The position numbers and the translations under genes are program-made. The notes beneath the pieces were generated by a model. That model saw nothing but the letters and a program-made list of their open reading frames with translations. It ran no database searches and had not been told where the DNA came from. DNA of 64,000 nucleotides. Origin: Viscum album. Taxonomy: Eukaryota; Streptophyta; Magnoliopsida; Santalales; Viscaceae. The stretch is taken from contig OY728166.1 in NCBI GenBank assembly GCA_963277665.1, positions 550,557,219 through 550,621,218 of the forward strand, in the 5' to 3' direction. Positions 49,905-60,922 of this stretch are shown here, piece after piece. The number at the start of each line of letters is the position of its first letter. The first letter of the stretch is position 1.

Positions 49905-51085
49905 ATCCAGTCAACCATTTACATATAATTTAATTAAATTATCCTCAACCAAATTTAATTAAAATTTAATATCCAAATCATACTATTTAATTAAATTCTC
50001 TCAACATTAAATTTAACAAAATTAAACCCCCCAATTTTGAATTAATTAATTAAATTTCTACTAGCCTCAAATTTATTAAAAAAACATATTTCATATCATT
50101 TAAATAAATTATATTTAAATAAATTTGATAAAGTATAACTCTCCATATAAAATTATATAATAAAATACATATCTTAAAATTATTTAAATAATACTTCAAT
50201 AATAATAACCATTAATATTATTAACATTTAATAAAACTCATCCTTGATAAATCAAAAAACTACCCATTTAGACATCATTTAATTAAATAATTATCAACAA
50301 TATTCATTAAGAAAATCCACCAACACATCATTATTTAATTAAATTCTCTCAATGATATTTATTTAAATAAAACCCCCACTTTCAATAAATTATTTAAATT
50401 CATTTTATCTATGAATTTAATTGGATAAAACATCAACTACACATTTAACACATCATTTAATCAAATTGATTTCCATCCTAATTTAATTAAATAAATTTTC
50501 CAACTCATTTTTATTAAATGAAATTATCTCAATATAATTTAGTTAATAACACCTTGACACCTCGTTAATTATCATTTAATTAAATTTGTTCCAAATGAAT
50601 TTAGTAAAATTATTTATCCAATTTATGTTAATTGATTAAATTCCCTAAATATAATATAATTAAATTAAAAACACCAACTAATAAATATTATTTAGTTAAA
50701 TTCTCTAGGCCAAAATTTATTTAAATAATAAACCCCTATTTCTCAATGATTAGTTAATTTCTTCTTAACCATTTATTTAATTAGTTAAAACAACTATTTC
50801 ACTTATACTAGTTAAATTACTTTTTCCCTTGAATTTAATGAAATGAAACCCCAACTCCACATTTATGAGTAATTTAATTAAACTAATATCATATCATGTT
50901 AATTAAATAAATACTCCTACTCTTCATCATTTAAAAGAAATTTAATTATTTTCATCACAATTTAATTAAATAACTTCCCCATCTCAAGGTTAATTAATTA
51001 AATTCTCTCAACATTAATTTAAATAAAAGAAACCAATAACAAATAATTTAATTAAATTCTTTTCAAACATAAATTTAATTATATT
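49905..51085 (-). repeat. D 3' LTR array of TTTAATTAAATT units, about 50 bp
   Basis: Roughly twenty copies of ATTTAATTAAAT with alternating CTCTCAAC- and CCCCAACTC-type spacers. The palindromic TTTAATTAAA recurs about every 40-60 bp. Counterpart at 55495-56665. Confidence 0.82.
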
Positions 51086-51443
51086 AATTTAACATGAAAT
51101 GAAAAACTGGGTAGACCGAATGGTTTGAGAAGCACTACATGAAAAATCTATACGCAGACCGTGCGCCCACTATATGAAACCCTTATTATGTACGGATGAC
51201 GCCCATGGTTTTGAAAAACTGTGTGTAGCTCATGTGAAGGTTACTGCCAACTCCGGTTCTTCTGAAATCCATACATCCATCTAGTAAACATTACAAGATT
51301 TTATCCTTGCTTGTTATAATTACATTAAAAGAACCCAACTCGTGAAACTTCTTTTTAAAGATCATTTTTAAAAACAAAACGTGCAATACATGAAGGAGTT
51401 AAAAATCATATTTTAGCCTTGTCAAAAAACATGAGACATTATA

Positions 51444-52369
51444 ATTTACCCACCTTAAATGCTTCTCATCCTTGAAAAACCATCAAGATCTACTACAACA
51501 CTATCCCACCAACCAATGTCATGAAGTTTCATTTTAATGGTCGTGTTGCCTTCCCGAATGCCTGACACATCTCTAAGGCGCCTATACACCTTATCGAAGG
51601 CATTTGGCACCCATTTATCATATCAATTTTCAATTTATCATTTTAATGTCAGCATCCCTTTTTCATTTGTTTGAAAATATGTGTTACCCTTTTCCCAATT
51701 ATAAGGTTCCCTTATAGTTGAAAACTAATACTAGGTCCTGTTATAAACACTAAAAATAAATGTTACACTCATGAAACCATTTACATATCAATACACATTC
51801 AACATGTTTTCATAAGAAGTAACACAGCAAAATGTTATAACATAGAATCCCGGAATAAAAGAAAAACATGCTAAATAATAGGAAACATGGAATATGAACA
51901 CCGAAGGATGTTATATATATCAATAAATCCTGCTATCTAAAGTGGAATGCTAAAGTAAATCAAAACATGGAATTTTTTCTGTGGAATACAATAAAAATTT
52001 GTATGAATATTACTAATGAAACTACATGAAATTCCATATACATGTCATGTGAATCTCAAATTAATTAAGAAGATTCATGTAATGAAATTTCCTTTCTGTA
52101 GTATGCCAAATTTTTTTTCAAAAAACTCAAAATAATAAGTAGCAGTAAACACACCAATCACTCAATGTGGAATCATATCAATTCTAACCATGAAAAATAT
52201 AAACATTAATTATCATCCATGGCCACATGGTAATTTCCCATATGTGGGGTGATGAGTCCTAAGTACGATTATTAACCGAGCATCGACAATTTCCTAGTCT
52301 CATATATACTAACCCAAATAGTAAGATAAAAAGGAAAAAATAAAGAAAACATGAACCTTTGATACTACT
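51444..52369 (-). other. D interior, 926 bp, non-coding
   Basis: Bounded by the PPT-like tract (51444-51460) and the PBS-like site (52356-52367). It shows no ORF of note and no similarity to gag or pol that I can see. It is less AT-rich than the LTR arrays near 51500-51600. Confidence 0.7.
52356..52367 (-). other. D primer binding site (decayed)
   Basis: The minus strand reads TAGTATCAAAGG, 10 of 12 matches to TGGTATCAGAGG, two bases inside the LTR border near 52370. Confidence 0.65.
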
Positions 52370-53309
52370 TTTTAATGTTCTGAGATGGCTTACCCCTGAA
52401 TAGGTAGCCGGATCTGTCTCCCCATGACTTCATGACCATATCCCCACACAGTCGAGGCTTCGGACTAACAAAGCGGGTCTATGGATAGATAGTGGTGATA
52501 CTATACCCTCATATTTTTAGACTTCACAGCAGAAATAAATAATAAACCCAAACCATAGATGAATAAGATATAATGAAATAGTCAACTGAATAAATAAAGT
52601 ATCCAATTCTAGTTCATAGAATCCATTCATGTCGTGGTGATACATATCTAAAAGCATTAAACAAAATAGTATGCTTTACATCTTAGTGCAGAAATATGGA
52701 AAAGACTCAAAGCCCGAAGGGTGATCTCAATGAGAATCCTCAACTCTTGCTCAATACTTTTCTAAAAAATACCAATTACAAGAAAACAACAATAAGAAAT
52801 ACCCATGGTCCTACACAAAAGTAAAGTCTACTGGGGTACCAAGTGCAACGGCGGCCTGAGAAAGGTATGAGATATAAATCTCAGTAAGTCAGGACCACCA
52901 GTGTGTAGCTCAATCATGACAATTCAATATAACTAAATATTTTACATGTATAGAGAAGTAAAAATAAAATTAAATAATTAAACTAAAACCTATCCAAGTT
53001 CATAAGGGACACCTGATAGAGATACATAATTTGGATTGTAGATGGAAATAAGAGTATTAATGAGAACTATATATATATAGAATGTATAACTAATATTTAT
53101 TACACATTAATTGATATTCTTTATTTAATCACAAATATCCTTGAGTTCCCCTAGACAACCATATCTCAATATGTGTCTCATCCATGACAGAGTCTAAACC
53201 ATTTTTGATGTTCAATTAAAAAATCATTACATCTCATTGGATTTCATTACCCAATTAATTCTATTCATGTACATCCAATTGAACCCATATTCAAATATTA
53301 ATTAATAGT

Positions 53310-53660
53310 TGTAGAAAATCATGTCTAGCACCCCCATTAGTATTTGGAGCATCGGTACTTCTCTCACAACTCATGGGTATTTGGAGCATCATTCCATATC
53401 CCATAAAAGAATGTATGCATGCATTGTGGGTGTAGAACTTCGTGTCTAGCACATCATGAGTATTTGGAGAATCAGTCCATATTTCACAACCCATCTTTCA
53501 ATCATACATATATATATCATGGGTGTCGAATGTCAGGCCAAGCACCCTGTGATAATTTAGAACATTAGTCCCTCTCATAGAACTTTTTTATCAAACATAT
53601 GTAAATATCACATGTAGAACGTCATATCTAGAACCCCAATATCACATCCATTAATTAATT
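53310..53660 (-). repeat. D 5' LTR tandem repeat of about 93 bp
   Basis: About three to four copies carrying GTGTCTAGCACCC-like and GTATTTGGAGCATCAGTCC-like motifs, ending in AACGTCATATCTAGAACCCC. Shorter inner duplications of TATTTGGAGCATC are present. Counterpart near 47660-48020. Confidence 0.7.
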
Positions 53661-53789
53661 TAGAAACTAATAAATTGAGTATATTAATTAATTCAATAAC
53701 TAATTAACAGCATTTCATTCACTACTAACTCTTCAATAATATCAACACAACAATTCCATTTGTTATATCAACATTTAACTAATAATTAC

Positions 53790-54640
53790 TCAAACATTAA
53801 TTAATTCAAAAATTAATTAATCTCATCAATATATCTACTTAATTTAAAAATTAACTAATCAAAAGGAAACCTTATCAATAATACATAATTAATTCACAAT
53901 ATAATTATCTCAAGGAAAACATCCCAATATATCATAATTAATTTAAAAATTAATTATCCCATCTAATAAATATCTCACAAATAACCCTCTGATTTATTAT
54001 CTATATTATAATTTCATAACACATAATTAATTAAAAATTAATTATCTCAAAATTACTAGTCTAATATCTCATCAGTAATCCCTATATTCATTATCATCTC
54101 AAAGCACATAATTAAATCCTAATAAATTATTTCAACTTAACCAAATTAATACCTTATAATTAATTTATCTATTAAAAATTATATCAAAGAACATAACTAA
54201 ATCATAATTAATAATCTCAACTTCAAAATATTAATTATTCATGATTAATACCAACATTCATTATCATTTGAAAGAACATAATTACGTCACAGTTAATTAT
54301 TTCAACTTAACCAAATTACAATCTCATAATTAATTCCTCAATTAATTTTCTTCTCATAGAACATAGATAATTCATAATTATTTATCTAAACATAACATAA
54401 TTAATTACTCCAAATTAATACCCCGATTAATTTTCATTTTAAACAACATATTTAATTCATAAGTAATTATTTCATTTCATCCAAATTATTAATTAATAAT
54501 TTCTTCCTCGATTAATTATCATCTCAAATCCCTCCATTAATTTGTAATTCGTTATATCATCTTAACCAAATTAATTACTCATAAATAATCCCTTAATTAA
54601 TTATCATTTGAAATCAAATAAATAATTCATAATTAATCAT
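53790..54640 (-). repeat. D 5' LTR tandem array, about 85-bp units
   Basis: Same unit as 48170-49060. Units have drifted apart, so homogenisation between the two LTRs has not kept up. Confidence 0.8.
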
Positions 54641-55494
54641 CTCATCCCTTTAATTAAAAATTTAATCCAACAGTTCAGTAAACTTTATCAAATGTAATAA
54701 ATCCACAGAACTATATTTTATTAACTAGTTAATGTTTAGAACCCTGCCTCACCAAATTTGGCTGAGCCAAAGCTTCCAAAATCAAATCATGACCTGACAT
54801 ACACACACATTAATAAAATAGCATGCACACTAAAAATTTATCACTACACCTAACAATCATTAACTAAAGACCATAACTATTGCAGTGGGGACCAATGCAC
54901 ACCAAAAACATTAATCGTAACACTAAAAACCCATAAGAATCAAATTCAAGGGGTCAGAATCTAATTACCATGTATATATCCTTACCTGAAAATGACGACG
55001 GTGAACCGTATCGAGCCAAACCACTTAACATCGATAGTTTTTGTCAGAATACATACCAACAGGTCCTGATACTTCATCTGCACCACCTAGTGTCATGTGA
55101 AATGAAGAAACTGAATTAAACCAAAATATAGGGTTTCAGCCTAATGAATACTGGGTGAAGGAGTGGTGAAAATGCTTCTGTGAAGAATGAATCATGTGGG
55201 GAATTACGTACCTTGACAAGATAGACAACATCCATGAAGGAACCACCGTGATTCGGTGAATGGAGAGGGATCCAAGAGAGGAGGGTCATGCACCACCCAT
55301 GATTGTTGGACCATGGGTGTGTCATGCCACATGTAGGAGAAGGGAGAGGTGTGCCTCCCTATTCTTCTATCCCATAAATAAATTAAAATTATGATTTCAA
55401 AATAATAATTAATATATAATAATTATTATTATTATTATAATATTATTATTACCGTTTAATATTATACCACTTTGATAAACTCCAAACACCCATT

Positions 55495-56665
55495 ACCACA
55501 TAATTTAATTAATGTTTCCTCAACTGAATTTAATTAAATTATTTCTTCAACTCATGCCATTTAATTAAATTCTATCAACATGCAATTAGATTAAAATAAA
55601 ACCCCATTTTTCATCAATTAATTAAATTTCTCTTAACCTTGAATTTAATTAAAAAAAAATTCATATCATTTAATTAAATTCTATTTAACCCAATTTCATT
55701 AAATAAAACTATCCATATAACCTCATTAATGTTAATTTCTCGAACTGAATTTAGTTATAAAAAACAACCATAATAATAAATATAAATATTATTATCATTT
55801 AATAAAACACTTCATTGATAAAACCCAAAACTCCCTATTTAAACATCATTTAATTAAATAAATCTTAAAAATTTTAATTAATTAAATTCCACAACACAAC
55901 ATTATGTAATTCAATTTTTTCAATACAAATTAATTACAAAAATACATATTTTATATCAAATAATTAAACTCAATTTAACCATAAATTTTATTTGAAAAAA
56001 CCAAAACTTCACATTTAATACATCATTTAATTAAATTCATTTCCAACCCAATTTAATTAAATAAAATTTCCAACTCATAATTATTTAATTAAATTATCTT
56101 AGCATAAATTAATTAGGAAATATATAACACCTCATTAATAGTCATTTAATTAAATTAGATCCAACTGAATTTAATTAAATAATTTCTCCAATTCTTGTTA
56201 TGTAATTAAATTCTCTAAAAAATTATTAAACTAAAAACTAAAAATCATCAAAATTATTTAGTTAAATTATTTTCACCTCAATTTAATTAAATAATTATCT
56301 CCCAATTCTCAATAGACTGTAACATTATTCTTAAAATTGAATATTATTAAATAAAACTTCTATTTCACATTAATAAATTAAATTCCTCTTTTCCTTGAAT
56401 TTAATTAAATAAAACCTAAACTCTTCATTTACAGGTCATTTAATTAAATTCCTATCATCTCAATTTAATTAAATAAAGACATCATCTTGTCATCATTTAA
56501 AATAAATCTAATTTTTTCATCTCAATTTAATTAAAAAAAAATACCCCATCTCAACAATATTTAATTAAATTATCTCAACATTAATTTAAATGAAAAAAAT
56601 CCCCCAATAGCACATTTAATTAATTTAATTTCAACCATAAATTTAATTAAATTAATTTAACCCAA
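55495..56665 (-). repeat. D 5' LTR array of TTTAATTAAATT units, about 50 bp
   Basis: Same organisation as 49905-51085. Each copy has an ATTTAATTAAAT core followed by a short C-containing spacer. Confidence 0.8.
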
Positions 56666-58310
56666 AACTAAAAAATAGGTTGATTGAGTGGTTTAACATG
56701 CATGGTCTTTTAGACAATGCATAGCCCATGCATCCACTATTAGACACCTTCTTTATTATATACGGTTGACCCACACTATTTTGACTAAATTTTTTCAGCT
56801 TCAATGAACATCACTGCCTAGTTCGGTTCTTCTAAAACCCATCCTACCATTTGGGAAATGCCTTGTGATTTTACCAAATATTGTTATCAGCACATTAAAA
56901 GAACCCAACTCGTGAAAATTCTTTCCAAATCATGGTTTTAGAATTGAACCTTTTAGTAAATGAAAATGTTCAAAAACATTCATATTTTAGACAAGTCCAA
57001 AAACATAGGATGTTACATATATATCCAAGAACATAAAAGTTATAGAAAATGGAATTATATTTTATGCACAAATTATTTCCTAATGAAGTGAAAAAAATGT
57101 AAAAATAGAATATAAGAAGCTTTAGAAATGAACCATTATAGTGTAGTTTAAAGGAAAATACTAAAGAGTGCTCAAAATAGAAAAAGGAATATATACATTA
57201 TAAAACTCTAAATGAAAAAATCATGATAAAATGAGTGATTTTATAAAACTAATGGTGGACGAATACAGATTTTGGAGTGCACATGATAATAGTTAAGAAA
57301 CTATGATGTTCTTTATTATCGACCATGCTTATCGGGAAGAACTGAGAAGGAAACCTTATAAAATCATTTATTTCCCATGAAATAATTATAAAATGATATG
57401 GATATATGAGTTTGGAACATATAAATATAATTTATAATAATTATAATAAAAATTAATATTTAAATTGGCGTACAAGAATGATATAGCATAACCCGAATGA
57501 ATCTTTTAGGTTCATGGACAATCCCTTACCACTTTAGAGCATATTGAATCATATTCCCCCTAAATTTAATGATAATCAAAGGAAATATTAAACACCATGA
57601 AGATAAATATATTAATTATATTATATATCAAATTTTAGTATACATACACTACACATAAGAAATAGTTTTGAATAAGGAATGTCTCTCATAAATTACGATG
57701 AGATGAGAAAAATCTTACCATATTTCTCAATGTGTTCTACACTTGATCTTAATATCTTAAATTATCAGATCAAATCAGTTAATTTATTAATTAAAAACGT
57801 TTTATTCATGTATTTTATCTATTATAATTTTATTAAGTACATTTCTTATCTCTTTAATGAGTCATATGGTAAAATGTTTTTCATTTGGAAGCATGTGTTT
57901 CCATGATTTTATTGATCAATTTACATGTATACATGTAAGGGAAAACATGTTAAATGAGAATACTTTTCCATAATTGAAATTATATGTTATTAATGAAATT
58001 ATATAACAGTAAATTATTATATATTTAATTTTTTTATTTCTATTTAGGATGAATCGTTAGATAAAATGTTGTTGAAACCCATTGTGATTATTTTGGTAAC
58101 TTTTTTGTCATCACAAACTAATGGTTTATGATTTCATTTTTAGAATAAAAAGGGGAATAGAAGGGGTTTGATTTTGTATTTTACATTTAAATAATAAAAT
58201 TATTACATATATGTGAAAATGTATTAATAAAATTACTTTTCTCTAAATAGGTAATAGTATAATAAGAAGAAAATAAATTAAAAGAAATTGAAAGAGAACA
58301 AAAAAAAGGA

Positions 58311-58320
58311 TTTACCTCTT
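58311..58320 (-). promoter_or_regulatory. C 5' LTR splice-donor-like site
   Basis: The minus strand reads AAGAG/GTAAA, about 166 nt after the TATA box. It is identical in the 3' LTR (42175-42182 region) although flanks have drifted. Confidence 0.45.
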
Positions 58321-58478
58321 GAAATCATCTCCATGAGAACTTCCTTATGGAAATTATTATGGTGTCTAGCTCTGACCAAGGGCTCTTTAAAGTGGGGTAT
58401 ATTTTTGGGAATAGAGTTGGATATAAACAAGATAAGCATAAAATCTTTGGTGGTGTGTGGAGAGGAGGTGGTGGGGGT

Positions 58479-58492
58479 GGAATTTATAGTGG
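58479..58492 (-). promoter_or_regulatory. C 5' LTR TATA box
   Basis: The minus strand reads CCACTATAAATTCC. In the C 3' LTR the same spot reads CCACTATGAATAC. Confidence 0.5.
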
Positions 58493-59823
58493 GTGTGAGG
58501 GATGTTTTTGGATTATTTTAGTATTTATTTTATTATTTATTTTCAACACAAGAAATAGTGTTGATTCCATCAATAAATATAGTAAATATATCACTTTATT
58601 TTGAATAATGGTTATTACATAATGCATACATCAACCATGACTCAATAATTCTTGAATTTAGCTTATATAAAAAATTACATTATTTCACTATTTACCAAAA
58701 ATTCAACTATTATAGAAAAATTCCAGAAAATCAAAAAAAAAACATTTTCCAAAATATTAATTTAATAAAAGAATATAATTTCTATGAAAATATTTTTATA
58801 AATATTTGAAATTTAATTTTTATCTAAAATCACTACACACTGGAAAAATGGAAATTTTAAAATATTAATTGATTTTATAACACATTGAAAAATTAATTAT
58901 GGTCTCATAAAATTTTCCTATAAAATTAATAAATCAAAATATTATATTATGATTATATTTTGTAAAATTAAATATTATTTTAAATCATTATATTTATTAT
59001 AAAAATTTTAAACAACATTTTCATTTCAAAAAAATATCAATAAATAATTTATAATTTCTAACATATTTATATACATATTACTTGATATAATTTTATTATA
59101 TTTTCATTCATAAGGTAGCTAAATTATGTTCATACTTTCATGGGAGAATTTATTATTCTATAGTTCATATAAATATTTCTAATGGTCACAATATAATTCC
59201 AATGGTCACATTACTAGTCATCAAAAATGAATTCTTTATGCAAAATACAAAAAAATAAATCAACTTAAATTTTGATATTACACATTCAAAAAAATGTTTA
59301 TTTTTTTGAATTTTATTTATAACAGTTTTATATTTTATTTTTAAATACAAGTACACCATTAAATGTGGTAAAATTTTATTCTACAAAATATTGATTTTTG
59401 GCTAAAAAAGGGTTTTAGTCATATCTATTGCCTATCAAAATTATTCAATAATTTTAAAAAAATCAATTGAATATATATATAAAATATAAATTTCTTTTTA
59501 ATATTTACATAATTAGATACTTATTTAATTTAATTCATTAAATTTTCATTGTGGAAATAAAAATATGTTTTTAATAAAAAATATATACATTATGTTCAAT
59601 TGGTTTTCATTTCTAATTAATTGGTAACCAATGAATTAATTTTATAAACATTTATAAACTAAATTTTCAATTTACATATTCCTTTTCATTATTAAAATTA
59701 AATCATCTAGGTCATAATAATAATATTTAGTCACTTGGTTTAGCTTAATGTTCTATGTAACGTTGTCCATCGAATAAGTTATATATTAAAAGCATAATTA
59801 TTGTAAAATCATGGGGTGTTACA

Positions 59824-60922
59824 TCCCATATTTTATTCTTGATAGGAATTTCACTTTGTGAATATGGACCCTTATATTATGATCAATAGGTATTTCTCCT
59901 AGGGAATTATGTCCCTTATACTATGAAAATGGGTATGGAACCCTATGCATGGAATCAATTATTTTACGATCCACAAGTTTGGAAGCATAGGAATGGTGTC
60001 CCATATATTACGAATGATGGGTACATATCCCTAAGAATTATATCCCTTATATTATTATCAATGGGTATATCACCATGATTATGATGTCACGTATTTGATA
60101 TATGATCCCCTTATGTGGCTTCCATGGTACTATACCCTGGGTCTTAGTTAGTGCATGTATATATTTTCATATTACTACCTTATGAAATAAATTAAACACA
60201 TGATGTAATTTGTGTTGATACATTCTATATTAGACCGAAGTACCTATAGTCAACCAGGTATCCTTTGAGGAACCTATCCCTGACTTAATTACATTTAGCA
60301 TTTACAAAACTATGTTACTTTTGATATACCCACACACTGATTTATTTTATATAAAAATACTGGATTATTCATTAGATCCCATTGTTGGTAGAATACAGAT
60401 TATATCTCAAACCATGGTTTGGCCACAATTTGGTACCCAAATAGACCACATGGTTACAGGTTCATGATCATGTATCATTCTCAAGACTATTTACATATAT
60501 GGTTTTGGGATGGAGTACTAGATTCAAGGACCAAGTGGGTGCTTCTAATGTTTTTGAAGATATATGGTATATCCTTTATTTATTTATTTACCTTGCTAGT
60601 ATATCCCCATGTATTGAATTATATGCATGTTTCTTTATTTTCATGTTTTTATGTATGTCGTTTTCACATTATATAACATTCGTGAATTATCATTTGTTCA
60701 TCTATTATAAATTGACCATTATTATTGTATTTATTACTATTTTATTGGTTATTTTATCTATTGTATGTTTTACTGATCTAGATGGTATAGTCTCCATAAT
60801 GTTCTACCTTAATACCCATTCATCTAGTTTATGTCCTCTAGTGTATAGGGATCCATGCTTGTGGCCTATGGGGGATTGGCTTAGGGAAGGGTTCAAATTA
60901 GATCTGAGGTCGAGATGTTACG
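59824..60922 (+). repeat. E 3' LTR, second part
   Basis: Starts with the right C target copy TCCCA, then the 44-bp array (59871-60090), then blocks matching 35235-36100. It ends near GAGATGTTACG. A 166-codon ORF (60499-60999) runs through its end into the next repeat. It is hydrophobic, AT-driven, has no counterpart in the 5' LTR and is not believed to be a gene. Confidence 0.62.
59871..60090 (+). repeat. E 3' LTR tandem array, five units of about 44 bp
   Basis: Units start near 59871, 59916, 59959, 60003 and 60047, with TTATATTATGATCAAT-type heads. Homologous to the six-unit array at 34937-35205. Element C lies within 50 bp of the first unit. Confidence 0.8.

Larger units (their letters stand above)
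46726..51443 (-). repeat. D 3' LTR (4718 bp)
   Basis: Left end TGTAACATCCC; the right end is the decayed GACATTATA. In order it holds a long unique block, a 93-bp-type repeat (47660-48020), the CA-rich run at 47941-47972, an 85-bp array (48170-49060) and a block with ATGGGTGATGCACCATGG-like sequence near 49725. The TTTAATTAAATT array (49905-51085) follows. It is non-coding. Confidence 0.87.
46726..57017 (-). mobile_element. Element D: LARD-like element, LTRs about 4.7 kb, non-coding interior 0.93 kb
   Basis: Two long direct repeats, 46726-51443 and 52370-57017, are collinear throughout, including three different tandem arrays in each. Between them lie only 926 bp. The PBS-like TAGTATCAAAGG (minus, 52367-52356) and purine-rich ATTTAAGGTGGGTAAAT (minus, 51460-51444) give the minus orientation. 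Element ends are TGTAACATCC and GGATGTTACA, a 10-bp inverted repeat. Target copies are TATGT and TATAT. With huge LTRs and no coding capacity it fits the definition of a large retrotransposon derivative mobilised by another element's proteins, presumably an A-type chromovirus. Confidence 0.88.
52370..57017 (-). repeat. D 5' LTR (about 4648 bp)
   Basis: Collinear with 46726-51443. Right end GGATGTTACA; the left end is decayed (TTTTAATGTTC). It contains a strong donor-like TTCAG/GTAAG (GT at 54985-54984, minus). Arrays: about 93 bp (53310-53660), 85 bp (53790-54640) and about 50 bp (55495-56665). It is non-coding. Confidence 0.87.
39847..59823 (-). mobile_element. Element C: minus-strand LTR element with non-coding interior
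   Basis: The left LTR (39847-43675) and right LTR (45868-46725 plus 57018-59823) align block for block, for example 39847-40720 with 45868-46720 and 40730-43675 with 57020-59823. LTR ends are TGTAACA and TGTTACA. Flanks TCCCT (39842-39846) and TCCCA (59824-59828) are a 4-of-5 target duplication. A decayed PBS (45854-45865) and the PPT-side border at 43676 put the element on the minus strand. The interior is 2.19 kb with no recognised protein. D interrupts its 5' LTR. C itself sits in the E 3' LTR. Confidence 0.85.
57018..59823 (-). repeat. C 5' LTR, right part (after D insertion)
   Basis: Begins with the right D target copy TATAT and aligns with 40705-43675, ending GGGGTGTTACA. It carries TATA-like CCACTATAAATTCC (minus, 58492-58479) and donor-like AAGAG/GTAAATCC (GT 58315-58314), 166 nt apart. 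Overlapping 77- and 85-codon ORFs here are not conserved in the other LTR. Confidence 0.84.
33221..60922 (+). mobile_element. Element E: old plus-strand LTR element, 3' LTR split by C
   Basis: Two related segments in the same orientation flank a 2.0-kb interior: 33221-36100, and 38100-39846 continued at 59824-60922. Shared landmarks include a six-unit array in the first (34937-35205) and a five-unit array of the same 44-bp family in the second (59871-60090). Both are followed by TTCC-TGGTACTA and the same downstream blocks. The start is TGAAACATCC. Before the 3' LTR, 38072-38096 resembles the pol-end/leader stub of chromoviruses, supporting the plus orientation. A clear target duplication and PBS were not seen. 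Removing C and D, E would be about 7.7 kb. Confidence 0.65.

Noticed and set aside
58288..58604. Two overlapping ORFs (77 and 85 codons), Gly/Val-rich
   Set aside because: They span the C LTR promoter region on the wrong strand, and the equivalent part of the other C LTR (42150-42450) does not preserve them.
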